A DNA stretch of 64,000 bases from Natronomonas sp. CBA1123 (GCF_009741925.1 NZ_WPCC01000007.1:1-64000), one strand, 5' to 3'. Shown: positions 26,536 to 35,905, counted from the first letter of the stretch. The notes: generated by a model not told the origin, from the sequence alone. Numbers and translations are program-made.

Positions 26536-28641
26536 TCAGAGGTCTTCCGCCCACTCCAGCGCCGCGTCCATGTCGTGTTGTGGCGGCGAGCAGGTGAACG
26601 ACCGACAGGCGTAGACGGTGGGTTCGCCGTCGCGGGCCTCGCGGTTGGCCCAGATGGGCGGCACTTCTTCGAGTCCGAGCGTGTCGACCCATTGCTCGAC
26701 ACCGTCCTCTGCGGGCGGCCGGACGGTGAGGAATCGCGTCGGGAGATATCGCTCAGACAGCGACGTTCGCCACGACTCGGGCAGGTGGTCCGCGGCGACG
26801 GTCAACTCCAGGGCCCCGACCGCGCGGTCGTCGGCCGCGAGCGCGAGTGAGGCGTGTGATAGCGGGTCCGAGTCCAGTTTCGAGGCGTGGGTCTCGAGGA
26901 CGGTTTCGGCGATTTCCTGGAACCCCTCCTCGGGGGCGACGTGGGCGAGGTTGGTGAGCAACTGGACGGCGACGCCGCTCGAGGACGGCGTCGACGTGTC
27001 GGTGAGTTCCTGCGGCCGGGCGACTAGCGACTCGCCGTCGACCGGCGTAAAGTACAGCGTCCTCTCCTCGTCGTCGTAGAACGCATCTCGGATGACACGG
27101 CCGAGTTCCAGTGCGAAGCGCAGGTACGCCACGTCGCCCGTGGCCTGATACGTGTCGAGTGCGCCGCGGCCGAGGAAGGCGTAGTCTTCGAGGTAGCCTT
27201 GAATCCCCACGTCGTCGTCCTTCAGTCGGCGGTTCAGTCGGCGCTCTTCTGTGTCCCACAGCCGGTCCATACAGAAGGTCAGCGCGTCTTCGGCCGCGGC
27301 CGCGTACTCGCTGTCGAGGGTCAAAGCACCCTCCGCGAACGCCGAAATCATCAGGCCGTTCCAGCCGGCGAGTACCTTCTCGTCGCGCGGCGGGCGCGGG
27401 CGCTCGCTCCGGGCGTCGAAGGCCTGTTTGCGGGCCCGTTCGAGTCGGTCGCGTATCTCACCCGGCGTCCGCTCGTGGCGTTCTGCCAACTCCTCGATGG
27501 ACGCCGATTCGGTGAGGACGGTCGCCCCGTGCTCGAAGTTCCCCGCCTCGGTGACGCCGTAGCGGTCTCGGAAGATTGCGGCGTCGGTGTCGTCCTCGAT
27601 TGCCTCGTCGACCGACTCGGGCGTCCAGACGTAGAAGACGCCCTCCTCGCGCTCGCCGTCTTCGTCCTCGCTTTCGGCGTCGAGCGTCGAGTAGAAGCCA
27701 CCGTCGGGGTGGGTGAGTTCCCGCTGGACGAACGTGAATGTCCCCCGGACGGCCTCGGCGTAGCGTTCGGTGCCGGTCAGTTGGTAGCCGGCCAGCAGTG
27801 CCCGCGGAATCTCCGCGTTGTCGTACAGCATCTTCTCGAAGTGCGGGACGGTCCACTCGCGGTCGACGCAGTACCGGTGGAACCCGCCGCCGACGTGGTC
27901 GTAGAGGCCGCCGGAGACCATCGCATCCAGTGCCTCCGTCGCCACCTCACGGTATTCGTTGCGTCCGGTTCGGTCGAAGCCTCGCAAGAGCAGGTGGACT
28001 CGGCCGGGTTGGGGGAACTTCTGTCCGCGACCCCAGCCGCCGTGTTCGCGGTCGGCGCCGCGGACGGCCGCGCTGGCGGCCGAGTCGACGAACTCGGCGT
28101 CCGGTGTCTCCCCGGGCGTTTCGGGGGTCTCCTCCAGTTCGCCCGAAACGGCGTCGGTCCACTGCTCGGCGCGGCCCTCGATTTTCTCGCGCTCCTCGGG
28201 GTCGTTCCAGGACTCGGCGATGCCGTCCAGCACCTGCCCGAAGGCGGGGGTCCCCTGCTTCTGCTCGGGTGGGAAGTACGTCCCCACGTGGAAGGGTTTG
28301 CCCTCGGGCGTCAGCCACACTGACAGCGGCCAGCCGCCGTTGCCGCGAACCAACTGACAGACGGTCATGTACACCGAGTCCACGTCGGGGCGCTCCTCGC
28401 GGTCGACCTTGATGGGGACGAAGTTCTCGTTGAGTTGCTCGGCGATGTCGGGGTCCGAGAAGCTCTCGTCTTCCATGACGTGACACCAGTGGCAGGCGGC
28501 GTAGCCGATAGAGAGGAATATCGGCACGTCGCGCTCCTCGGCGAGTGCGAGGGCCTCCTCGTCCCACTGTTGCCATGCGACGGGATTGTCGGCGTGCTGT
28601 TTGAGATACGGCGAAGACGCCTCGTCGAGGCGGTTGTCCAT
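26536..28641 (-). CDS. DUF255 thioredoxin-domain protein (YyaL/SPATA20 family)
   Basis: 701 residues. N-terminal thioredoxin-like domain with GYAACHWCHVME (Cys50, Cys53) preceded by the conserved SSPYLKQHADNPVAWQQW; then a long (alpha/alpha)6 barrel like six-hairpin glycosidases (about residues 190-560), e.g. LYDHVGGGFHRYCVDREWTVPHFEKMLYDN. The family is highly conserved but its biochemical role is unresolved. Full length for the family. Starts at ATG 28641; the 175-base divergent region upstream carries direct repeats. Confidence 0.92.
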   Translation of the reverse strand: MDNRLDEASSPYLKQHADNPVAWQQWDEEALALAEERDVPIFLSIGYAACHWCHVMEDESFSDPDIAEQLNENFVPIKVDREERPDVDSVYMTVCQLVRGNGGWPLSVWLTPEGKPFHVGTYFPPEQKQGTPAFGQVLDGIAESWNDPEEREKIEGRAEQWTDAVSGELEETPETPGETPDAEFVDSAASAAVRGADREHGGWGRGQKFPQPGRVHLLLRGFDRTGRNEYREVATEALDAMVSGGLYDHVGGGFHRYCVDREWTVPHFEKMLYDNAEIPRALLAGYQLTGTERYAEAVRGTFTFVQRELTHPDGGFYSTLDAESEDEDGEREEGVFYVWTPESVDEAIEDDTDAAIFRDRYGVTEAGNFEHGATVLTESASIEELAERHERTPGEIRDRLERARKQAFDARSERPRPPRDEKVLAGWNGLMISAFAEGALTLDSEYAAAAEDALTFCMDRLWDTEERRLNRRLKDDDVGIQGYLEDYAFLGRGALDTYQATGDVAYLRFALELGRVIRDAFYDDEERTLYFTPVDGESLVARPQELTDTSTPSSSGVAVQLLTNLAHVAPEEGFQEIAETVLETHASKLDSDPLSHASLALAADDRAVGALELTVAADHLPESWRTSLSERYLPTRFLTVRPPAEDGVEQWVDTLGLEEVPPIWANREARDGEPTVYACRSFTCSPPQHDMDAALEWAEDL

Positions 28642-28690
28642 ACCGGGAGTCGGGTCGCCACGGTAGTAAACGGCGTGGCTTGCGAGACGC

Positions 28691-28752
28691 CGAGCGGAGC
28701 GAGGGGTCTCGATGCGAGGACGGTCGAGCGGAGCGAGGAGTCTCGATGCGAG
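28691..28752. repeat. Direct repeat, two 28-base copies
   Basis: Copies at 28691-28718 and 28725-28752 (period 34), identical except one base (G versus A). Each contains GAGCGGAGCGAGG and TCTCGATGCGAG. A third, partial GAGCGGAG follows at about 28760. They lie in the divergent space between the DUF255 gene and a lipoprotein gene. A CGAGAC/GTCTCG pair could also form a hairpin. Probably a recently duplicated intergenic element. Confidence 0.75.
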
Positions 28753-28816
28753 CGGCGACGAGCGGAGTCGCGAGCGATTAGCGGGTTATTTGAGTCACCG
28801 GCCTGTCGTGGGCGAT

Positions 28817-29596
28817 ATGAAGCTCTCTCGTAGGGACGCCCTCCGTGCCGGCGGTGGGTTGCTGGCGGCCGGCCTCGCCGGCTGTATCGAGCAGCGCGTG
28901 ACGCGCCGCGAGACCAGAGTCGAGACGTCGACGACGTGGGCGTTGAACCCGGGCGTCGGTGCTGAACTCGACGGCGCCGGGTTCGGCGATTACGTCGATT
29001 CGATGTCCGACCGCTACGGCGACAGCGGCGTCTGGGGCATCGAAAGCGAAACACCGGATACACTGGATACCGCCTACGTCCAGCGACTGGCGCTCTCCCG
29101 GGAGACGCCCGCCGACCCCGGTGGCAGCGAGTCGAGTCTGAACCCCGACGATGTCGACCCTGACGCGCCGCTTCTGTACGTCGACGCATCGGTGTCGGCC
29201 TACGAAATCGGCGAGAACCGCTATCGCTACTGGCTGTGGGTCGCCGCCGATGCCGCCGACGAGCGGCTGGTACGCGACATCGATTTGGCGATGCTCTCGG
29301 CGAACGTCGAACTCCGAGACGGAACGGTGGCCGACAGCGCGCAGTTCTCCCGAAGCGGTGGTGAGGCAACGGTCTCCCTCGGCGGGGCGCCGTCTGCGAC
29401 GTTCCCGCTCAACGAGACGACCGAGAACCTCGAGACGAACAGCGACCGCAGCCAAAACGGCGCGTTCAGCGCCGAGTGGACCGGCAGCGTCGACGGCGTC
29501 CAGTCGCTCAACGGCGTCCTCGAGGAGAGCCGAAACGGCGACCACGACTTCTTCTGGACGGTCGGCGCCGCCTACCAGTTCGACGAGAACGTCTGA
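28817..29596 (+). CDS. Secreted lipoprotein, unknown function
   Basis: 259 residues from ATG 28817. Tat motif SRRDALRAGG and lipobox LAGC (Cys23). Mature protein is acidic, with no further Cys cluster; pattern of YEIGENRYRYWLWVAAD and Asn/Thr-rich end. Not recognised as a known family. The frame is open upstream of the ATG through the repeat region, but that stretch is Arg/Ser-rich and not protein-like. Two strong hairpins follow the stop. Confidence 0.72.
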   Translation: MKLSRRDALRAGGGLLAAGLAGCIEQRVTRRETRVETSTTWALNPGVGAELDGAGFGDYVDSMSDRYGDSGVWGIESETPDTLDTAYVQRLALSRETPADPGGSESSLNPDDVDPDAPLLYVDASVSAYEIGENRYRYWLWVAADAADERLVRDIDLAMLSANVELRDGTVADSAQFSRSGGEATVSLGGAPSATFPLNETTENLETNSDRSQNGAFSAEWTGSVDGVQSLNGVLEESRNGDHDFFWTVGAAYQFDENV

Positions 29597-29600
29597 GTAG

Positions 29601-29650
29601 GGTTGCGTGCGAAGCGCGCAACCGAATACCGTGGCGGCGAAGCCGCCACG
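29601..29650. terminator. Two adjacent GAA-triloop hairpins
   Basis: Just 5 bases after the lipoprotein stop. Hairpin 1 at 29601-29623: 10-bp stem (one G-T pair) around loop GAA. Hairpin 2 at 29630-29650: perfect 9-bp stem CGTGGCGGC/GCCGCCACG, again around GAA. No U-run follows, so they may act as RNA 3'-end structures or as a repeat element rather than classical terminators. Confidence 0.5.
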
Positions 29651-29733
29651 CGGCCGTCGGATGCGCACGTTTATGCATAGTTCGTCGGCGCCCAACAGCA
29701 ACGTTTACACTTCTTTGCCCACCGGATTCGCGT

Positions 29734-31029
29734 ATGACCGAGACCGTACTCCTCGTGGGTGGCGGCGGACGCGAACACGCCATCGCCCGGGCCGTCGCCG
29801 AGGCTGACGACGCGGAACTGTACGCCTGTGCGTCGAACCGCAACCCCGGTATCACCGACCTCGCGGAGGGGTTCGCGGAAGTCGACGAGACCGACCCCGA
29901 CGCAATCGTTGAGTTCGCCGAATCGGTCGGCGCGACGCTGGCCGCAATCGGCCCCGAGTCCGCGTTGAACGCGGGTGTGGCCGACGCTCTCGACGACGCC
30001 GGCGTCTACGCCTTCGGCCCCCGAGAGGCCGAGGCGCGCATCGAGACGGACAAGGCCTTCCAGCGGGAGTTCATGCAGGACCACGACATCCCCGGCTGTC
30101 CCGACTTCGAGGTCTTCGAGGACGGCGAGGCCGCCGCCGACTACATCCGCGAGTACGACGGCGACCTCGCCATCAAGCCCCGCGGCCTCACCGGTGGCAA
30201 GGGCGTCCGCGTCACCGGCGACCAGATTACCAAAGAAGAGGGCGTCGAGTACGTCCTCGAAAGCGACTACGACGCCTACGTCTTAGAGGAGCGCCTCGTC
30301 GGCGAGGAGTTCACCGTGCAGGCGTTCGTCGCCGACGGCCAGTATCGCGTCTCCCCGGCCGTCCAGGACCACAAGCGCGCCTACGAGGGCGACGAGGGGC
30401 CGAACACCGGCGGCATGGGGTCGTACTCCGATGCCACCTTCGAGTTGCCGTTCATGACGGAGGGCGATTACACCGACGCCGTCGAAATCATCGACGCGGT
30501 GGTCGAGGCGATGCCCGACTACAAGGGCATCCTCTACGGCCAGTTCATGCTCACCGACGAGGGACCGAAGGTCGTCGAGTTCAACGCCCGCTTCGGCGAC
30601 CCCGAAGCGATGAACACCCTGCCGGTCTTGGAGACCGACTTCGTCGAGTTGCTCGTCGCCGCACGCGAGGGCGAGGAATTGCCCGAACTCACGTTTTCGA
30701 ATCAGGCGACCGTCTGTAAGTACGCCGTCCCCGAAGGGTACCCGACGGACCCCGAGGCCGGCGCGAAGGTGAACATCGACCCAGACAGCGCCGGCGAGGC
30801 GCTGCTGTTCTACGCCAGCGTCGATGCTCGCGACGACGGCGTCTACACGACCACCTCGCGCTCCTTTGCCGTCGTCGGACTGGCCGAAACTATCACCGGC
30901 GCGGAAGCCATCGCCGAGGAGGCACTCGCGAAGGCCGGCGAGAAGGGGCTTCGCGTCCGCCACGACATCGGCAAGGCCGAACTCCTCCAGCAGCGCATCG
31001 ACCACATGAACGAGATTCGCGGCGAGTAG
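29734..31029 (+). CDS. purD: Phosphoribosylamine--glycine ligase (PurD)
   Basis: 431 residues, standard PurD length. ATP-grasp ligase of purine synthesis step 2. Start TETVLLVGGGGREHAIA is the conserved N-domain loop; ATP-grasp features KPRGLTGGKGVRV, EERLVGEEFTVQAF, and metal-binding region FNARFGDPEAM. ATG 29734 begins the conserved part and sits about 30 bases after the AT-rich ACGTTTACAC. purM is also in this window but unlinked. Confidence 0.96.
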   Translation: MTETVLLVGGGGREHAIARAVAEADDAELYACASNRNPGITDLAEGFAEVDETDPDAIVEFAESVGATLAAIGPESALNAGVADALDDAGVYAFGPREAEARIETDKAFQREFMQDHDIPGCPDFEVFEDGEAAADYIREYDGDLAIKPRGLTGGKGVRVTGDQITKEEGVEYVLESDYDAYVLEERLVGEEFTVQAFVADGQYRVSPAVQDHKRAYEGDEGPNTGGMGSYSDATFELPFMTEGDYTDAVEIIDAVVEAMPDYKGILYGQFMLTDEGPKVVEFNARFGDPEAMNTLPVLETDFVELLVAAREGEELPELTFSNQATVCKYAVPEGYPTDPEAGAKVNIDPDSAGEALLFYASVDARDDGVYTTTSRSFAVVGLAETITGAEAIAEEALAKAGEKGLRVRHDIGKAELLQQRIDHMNEIRGE

Positions 31030-31062
31030 GGAGTCCCGACCCGCGTAAACGCGGCAGCAGCC

Positions 31063-31070
31063 TTTTTATA
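31063..31070 (+). promoter_or_regulatory. TATA box upstream of the SCP2-like gene
   Basis: TTTTTATA, about 32 bases before the ATG at 31099. Well-formed archaeal promoter element. Confidence 0.55.
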
Positions 31071-31098
31071 CGGCAGGTCGTCGTCCGCGGCAAGACCG

Positions 31099-31797
31099 AT
31101 GCCACCGTTTCCGACAGAACAGTGGTTAGAAGAGTACAGACGCCACCTCAACGACAGCGATGCCTTCGCGGAACTCGGCGAGGGATGGGGCGAGGGCTTC
31201 GACGGCGACGTGCTGTACGTCATCACCGACCTTCCCATCGACGAGACGACGCTCGGTGAGTTGCCCGAGGAGACCCTCGATGGCCTCCCCGACCACGTCC
31301 GCGAGCGGGTCGCGGATGTGACCGTCGCGGACGCCCCGGAGACGTTCGCGCCGATTCAGTCGGGCATCCCCGACGACTTGGCGGACAAACTCGACCAACT
31401 GGAGTCCCACGTCGTCGACGGTACGGTGTACGCCTACGTCGGACTGGAGGACGGCCGCTGTACCGAGGTGGAGGTCGTCGATGGTCCCGAGGCCCGCGAG
31501 ACGGGATTCGTCATGCACGGCTCCTACGAGGTGTGGCGCGACATCGTCGACGGCCGTCCCTCGTCGTCGGCCGTCGTGACCGGCGAGCTGTCGGTGAGTG
31601 GCAATCGGCTTCGGCGGCTGCGGTATGCCCCGATGTTCCAGCTGCTCGGCTCTATTGCTAGCGAGGTGGAGACGACGCATCTCTTCGAGGGCGGCGATTC
31701 CACCTCGACGCCCCTTCTCGACACCGCGATGCGGGGACGAATGGTCGCCGAACGGGAGACACATCGAAGCGTCAAGCGAACGCTCGAGTTGTTCTGA
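31099..31797 (+). CDS. SCP2-like sterol-carrier-fold protein
   Basis: 232 residues. The pattern resembles SCP2 domains: N-terminal WLEEYRRHLNDSDAFAELGEGWGEGFDGDVLYVI, then an acidic strand run, YAYVGLEDGRCTEVEV and the lipid-pocket region GSYEVWRDIVDGR...ALLTG-like VVTGELSVSGNRLRRLRYAP. Such proteins bind acyl-lipids in the cytoplasm. No catalytic residues. The family call is by pattern only. Confidence 0.6.
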   Translation: MPPFPTEQWLEEYRRHLNDSDAFAELGEGWGEGFDGDVLYVITDLPIDETTLGELPEETLDGLPDHVRERVADVTVADAPETFAPIQSGIPDDLADKLDQLESHVVDGTVYAYVGLEDGRCTEVEVVDGPEARETGFVMHGSYEVWRDIVDGRPSSSAVVTGELSVSGNRLRRLRYAPMFQLLGSIASEVETTHLFEGGDSTSTPLLDTAMRGRMVAERETHRSVKRTLELF

Positions 31798-31798
31798 T

Positions 31799-32677
31799 TC
31801 AGGAGCGTTCCTCTTCGATAACGTTCAACTCGTCGTCGACCACCAGTGTCAGCGTCTCGCCATCACAGGGAACCGCGAGTTCGAACTCCCAGGGGTCCTT
31901 CGAGCGAACGGTCAGGTAGTTGTCCGTCATCACGAACGCCAACTCCCAGTGGGGAATCGCGGTCACGTCGACCGAATGGTCGTGGAAAAAGGAGACCACA
32001 GCGGGATGCTGCAGCAACGCTAGCCCGACGGTCATGTACTGCTCCCGACCGCAGTGACCACAGGAGCGATGGCAGAACACGTCGAGGCGTTCGGTTCCCT
32101 CGGCCCACCCGACGGCATCGCTTTCGAGGAACTCCAGCGACATCGGATTTACACACACCGGGCAGACGCCGTCGGCCGACAGCCCCATCTGGTGGCGGTT
32201 GTACTGGTCGACTCGCGTCAGCAGTTCGCTCCGGTCGCCCTCGACTGCGCTCGGCGGAAGCGTCGTCCGCGCGTAGAGGTGCTCACACCCCGGACAGGTC
32301 ATCGTGAACAGGCCGTCGTCGTAGGCCGCCTCGACCGGCGTCTCACAGAAATAACAGTCGAAGTCAGCGTCGAAGGAGTCGACCGTAAGGCTCCGGCTGA
32401 ACGCTCCGGCCTTGATTGCGCGATACAGCGCCAACCCCGGTGGACGGAGGAGGTAGCCGTCGTCGGTCTTTTCGACGAACGGCCCAACGAGTTTCTGGAG
32501 GTGGTAGTTGAACTGGCCGCTGTCGACGTCGCTGTCGACGCGCTCGCGGAGTTCCGAGAACGAGACGCCCTCGTGTGGGGCCTCTCCGAGGACCCGGAGG
32601 ATGCCTGCCCGGAGTTCGTTGCCGACGAGTGCGAAGGCTTCTTCGGCGGTCGTTTCGACCGTCTCGCCGTCCGTCAT
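31799..32677 (-). CDS. ArsR-like winged-helix regulator with zinc ribbon-like cysteines
   Basis: 292 residues. N-terminal winged HTH (about residues 8-75): ALVGNELRAGILRVLGEAPHEGVSFSELRERV with a wing at GQFNYHLQKLVGPFVEK. The middle and C-terminal parts contain several Cys pairs (CYFC, CPGC, CPVC, and CHRSCGHC), which likely bind one or two zinc ions. Haloarchaea have many such HTH-zinc ribbon proteins. Convergent with the SCP2-like gene, 1 base apart. Target genes unknown. Confidence 0.8.
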   Translation of the reverse strand: MTDGETVETTAEEAFALVGNELRAGILRVLGEAPHEGVSFSELRERVDSDVDSGQFNYHLQKLVGPFVEKTDDGYLLRPPGLALYRAIKAGAFSRSLTVDSFDADFDCYFCETPVEAAYDDGLFTMTCPGCEHLYARTTLPPSAVEGDRSELLTRVDQYNRHQMGLSADGVCPVCVNPMSLEFLESDAVGWAEGTERLDVFCHRSCGHCGREQYMTVGLALLQHPAVVSFFHDHSVDVTAIPHWELAFVMTDNYLTVRSKDPWEFELAVPCDGETLTLVVDDELNVIEEERS

Positions 32678-32719
32678 CGACTGTCTGCAGTCACGGAGTG
32701 GTAAGGAATCTTTGGGTGG

Positions 32720-34357
32720 TCAGCGGTCGACTTCACCCATGATGGTGTCGAGGCTACCGAGCGTCGCGATGAGGTCCGGAATGTACTCGCCTTCCGTCAT
32801 CGCCGGCAGCGCCGAAACGTGGGAAAACGACGGCCCACGAATCTTGAATCGTGCGGGTTTGTCCGTCCCGTCCGAGCGGATGTAGATGCCGAGTTCGCCC
32901 TTCGCGGCCTCGACGGCCCGATAGATTTCGGTGTCTGGGTCGGGCTTGAGCGTCCGCGGGACGTTGGCCTGAATCGTCCGCTCGTCTTCGGGCCACGATT
33001 CCAGCAGTTCGACACACTGCTCGATAATCTTCGCGGACTGCTCGACCTCCCCCAGTCGAACCAGCAGTCGGCTGAGGTTGTCACAGCCGTCTTCGGTTAC
33101 CACGTCCCAGTCTAACTCCTCGTAGTAACCGTAGGGGTCGTCCCGGCGCAGGTCGTAATCGACGCCCGACCCACGAGCGACGGGACCGGTACAGCCGTAG
33201 GCCTTCGCCGTCTCGGGCGGCAGTTCGCCGACGCCGACCGTCCGGAGTTGGAGTATCTCGTTGGAGGACAGCAGGTCGTGATACTCCCGCATCTTCGCCG
33301 GCAGCCCCTGCGTGAACGACCGGACCTTATCGAAGAAGGCCTCCCGGTCGCCCGGAATGTCCCACGACACCCCGCCCAACCGGAAGTAGTTGAACATGAG
33401 TCGCTGGCCGGTCAAATCCTCGAGAATCTCCTGAACGAGTTCGCGGTCCCGGAAGGCGTACTGCCACGTGGCGTTGAAATCGCCGACCACGTCGAGGGCG
33501 TAGGCACCGACGGCGAGCATATGTGAGAGGATGCGGCTCAGTTCGGCGGCCATCGTCCGGATGAGTTGTGCGTACTCGGGGACTTCGATGTCGGCGAGGT
33601 CCTCGGCCGTGCGGGCGTAGGCCCACTCGTTGAGGATGCCGCCACCGCCCCAGTCCCAGCGGTCGGGGTACGGCATAATCTGGTGGCGGTAGGTGCCCTG
33701 CTGGCACATCTGCTCCTCACAGCGGTGGATGTAGCCGATGTCGGGTTCCACGTCGGCGACCGTCTCGCCGTCCAGCGTGACTGCGAGGTGCAGCACGCCG
33801 TGGGTCGCGGGGTGATGCGGTCCGACGTTGACCAACATCGTATCTCCCTGCCGTTTGTCGTCCTGTAGCGGGTTTGCGTGTTCGCGGTATGGAACCACCT
33901 GCGACGCTTCGGGGTCGTAGTCGGGCGCCAGTGGGTGGCCCTGCCAGGTCTCCGGTAGCAGGATGCGGCGCAGGTCCGGGTGGCCTTCGTACTCGATGCC
34001 GACGAGGTCGTAGGCTTCACGCTCGTGCCAGTCGGCAGTGGGGTACACCGATGCGCCGGATTCGCTGACCGGCGCGTCGCTGGCCGTCGGGACGACGATG
34101 CCGAGTTCCTCGGTCGGGTCGTCGTAACTGCGGAGGTGGTATATCGTCTCGTAGCGGTCTTCGTAGGCCTGGGCGGTGACGCAGGCGCAGTGGTCGTAAC
34201 CGAGCGAGCGGGCCGCTTCGAGGGCGTCTGCGACCTCGTCGGCGCGGACGACGACCGCTGGGGCGTTCTCGTGGGTCTCGTAGTCGATTGCGAACTCCGA
34301 AAGCGCCTCGGGGATGGGCGTCTCCGAGTGCTGTCGGGCGACGGCGTCAGTCGACAT
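32720..34357 (-). CDS. nuoCD: NADH-quinone oxidoreductase subunits C/D fusion (NuoCD), isolated copy
   Basis: 545 residues: NuoC-like domain (1 to about 185) fused to NuoD (about 190-545) as usual in haloarchaea. NuoD motifs: [42 protein letters not shown] split here as [14 protein letters not shown] and [24 protein letters not shown], and the C-terminal [18 protein letters not shown]. This forms the quinone-site subunit of complex I. No other nuo gene is adjacent; neighbours are a regulator and a zinc-ribbon HTH gene. It could be a second copy or the sole relocated copy. ATG 34357 chosen. Confidence 0.93.
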   Translation of the reverse strand: MSTDAVARQHSETPIPEALSEFAIDYETHENAPAVVVRADEVADALEAARSLGYDHCACVTAQAYEDRYETIYHLRSYDDPTEELGIVVPTASDAPVSESGASVYPTADWHEREAYDLVGIEYEGHPDLRRILLPETWQGHPLAPDYDPEASQVVPYREHANPLQDDKRQGDTMLVNVGPHHPATHGVLHLAVTLDGETVADVEPDIGYIHRCEEQMCQQGTYRHQIMPYPDRWDWGGGGILNEWAYARTAEDLADIEVPEYAQLIRTMAAELSRILSHMLAVGAYALDVVGDFNATWQYAFRDRELVQEILEDLTGQRLMFNYFRLGGVSWDIPGDREAFFDKVRSFTQGLPAKMREYHDLLSSNEILQLRTVGVGELPPETAKAYGCTGPVARGSGVDYDLRRDDPYGYYEELDWDVVTEDGCDNLSRLLVRLGEVEQSAKIIEQCVELLESWPEDERTIQANVPRTLKPDPDTEIYRAVEAAKGELGIYIRSDGTDKPARFKIRGPSFSHVSALPAMTEGEYIPDLIATLGSLDTIMGEVDR

Positions 34358-34444
34358 ACGCGAGGATACCGACGGCATTGGGGCATGAATACTGCCTCAC
34401 GAGTTCGGCGTTTTAAGTTACGCGCGGTCGAACGCCCCCCAACG

Positions 34445-35107
34445 ATGAAGTCCCTCCGCTGTACCCTGCGGTTCGAAGAGCAGGCGATGCATCCGGTTCA
34501 CCGTCGACTCACGCGGGACGAGGCGCTCGTCAACGACCAACTGCTGCACAGCCACCGTACAGAGGACGGCCGTGCGACACTGTTGTTTTACGTCGAGGGG
34601 GACCAGGAGGCCTACGCCGACGCGCTGGAGGCGACAGACCGAATCGTGGAGTATCGAATCACGCCACTCGACGAGGAGACCTGTTACGCCTACATCCGAG
34701 AACAGTCCAGCGAATTCGATATGCGACTGCAGGACGCCTTCCAGCGGCCGGGGTTACTCGTCATCCCGCCGGTGGAGTTCCACAGTGACGGCACGGCCCG
34801 ACTGACCGCGGTCGGCGAACCCGAGGCGCTGCAGACGGCTCTGGAAGACGTCCCGGCGGCCGCAAGCGTCGACATCGAACGCATCGGGGAATACGACACG
34901 CCCGAACTGACTTCGGGCGTCGACCTCACCGACCGGCAGTACGAGGCCGTCGTCGCGGCGTTCGACGTGGGCTACTACGACGTTCCGCGGGCGGGAACCG
35001 TCGAGGAGGTCGGCGAACGGCTCGACTGTGCGCCGGGCACCGCCTCCGAACACCTCAGAAAAGCCGAGCGGGCCGCGATGGGCGCCCTGCTGGACCGCAC
35101 CGCGTAG
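34445..35107 (+). CDS. Bacterio-opsin activator-type HTH protein (HTH_10)
   Basis: 220 residues. C-terminal HTH_10 (about residues 162-215): LTDRQYEAVVAAFDVGYYDVPR ... ERLDCAPGTASEHLRKAE, diagnostic for the Bat/HTH_10 family. N-terminal region (about 1-150) is the usual small sensor-like domain with strand-rich pattern. Haloarchaeal-specific transcription factors, often gene-neighbour regulators; here it is divergent from nuoCD, 87 bases apart, and may control it. A TATA element GTTTTAAG lies at 34409-34416. Confidence 0.88.
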   Translation: MKSLRCTLRFEEQAMHPVHRRLTRDEALVNDQLLHSHRTEDGRATLLFYVEGDQEAYADALEATDRIVEYRITPLDEETCYAYIREQSSEFDMRLQDAFQRPGLLVIPPVEFHSDGTARLTAVGEPEALQTALEDVPAAASVDIERIGEYDTPELTSGVDLTDRQYEAVVAAFDVGYYDVPRAGTVEEVGERLDCAPGTASEHLRKAERAAMGALLDRTA

Positions 35108-35548
35108 TCAGTCGCGTTCCTCGGCCAACTCTTGGAGTGCCTCCTCGGCCGTCGCGACCGCCTTCTCCTTCTTGGCGGGGTAGGCTTCGACCTTGCCGCG
35201 GAGCATCAGCCCCGCTCCGAGTTCGACATCGCCCTTGTAGGCGGCCTGCTTGTCGAGTTGGATGAAGAAGGCGCAGTTGTCGTCGACGCGCTGGTCGAGT
35301 TCGTCGATGAGTTGCTGGAAGTCATTTAACCGCGCCAGCGCCGAGAGGACGTGCCGCACCTCGTCGGCGCGTTCGAGGCGCGCTGACATTACGAGGATAC
35401 GGTCGCCGTGGTGGCCCTCGGTCTCCTCGCGTTCGATGTCGACGTCTTCGGGGAGAAACGTCCGCAGCGCCGCCTCGACCCGCTTTTCGTCCTCCGTCGC
35501 ATAACAGAACGCACGCAGGTCGACGTAGTGGAACGGGACGGCGCTCAT
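35108..35548 (-). CDS. RNA-binding protein, COG1325 family (predicted exosome-associated)
   Basis: 146 residues. Starts AVPFHYVDLRAFCYATEDEKRV, then VDIEREETEGHHGDRILVMSARL, typical of the archaeal RNA_binding (PF01877/DUF54) family that resembles a dsRBD fold and is often encoded near exosome genes. Predicted to bind RNA. Forms an operon with the upstream small acidic protein: 5 bases separate the upstream stop and this start. The end abuts the HTH_10 stop (convergent). Confidence 0.85.
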   Translation of the reverse strand: MSAVPFHYVDLRAFCYATEDEKRVEAALRTFLPEDVDIEREETEGHHGDRILVMSARLERADEVRHVLSALARLNDFQQLIDELDQRVDDNCAFFIQLDKQAAYKGDVELGAGLMLRGKVEAYPAKKEKAVATAEEALQELAEERD

Positions 35549-35552
35549 CGGC

Positions 35553-35753
35553 TCACTCCTCGTCTTCGTCGTCCGCGTCGGCAGCCTCCAAGGAGTCCTC
35601 GGGGATGCCCGCTTCCTGTCCTTCCTCGAACTGGACGATGTAGGTGTTGTCGCCGAACATCGTCTCGGAGACCTGCGTCACCTCGCCGGTCTCGCCGTCG
35701 TACTCGCTGTGCTGGTCGTGGAAGACGACGTCGTCGCCCTTCTCGAATGCCAT
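35553..35753 (-). CDS. Small acidic SH3-like protein (DUF1918-like)
   Basis: 66 residues from ATG 35753: MAFEKGDDVVFHDQHSEYDG, then GEVTQVSETMFGDNTYIV, ending in an acidic tail. The KGDxVxxxDxxxxxxGxV pattern is that of small KOW/SH3-like beta barrels. Cytoplasmic. Directly upstream of the COG1325 gene in the same orientation, so an RNA-related role is a reasonable guess. Confidence 0.6.
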   Translation of the reverse strand: MAFEKGDDVVFHDQHSEYDGETGEVTQVSETMFGDNTYIVQFEEGQEAGIPEDSLEAADADDEDEE

Positions 35754-35905
35754 ACCCGCGGATTCTCGCCCGTGCGGAAAAAGCCCGTCGTTTCCCGGTT
35801 CGAACGGCTTTTGAGACGGTGGCACGAACGGCCGTGTATGACCGTCCCTGCCGTTCGTCCACGCCGCCCTCCCGCGTTCGCGGCTTCGGAGGAGGTGACG
35901 AGGCC

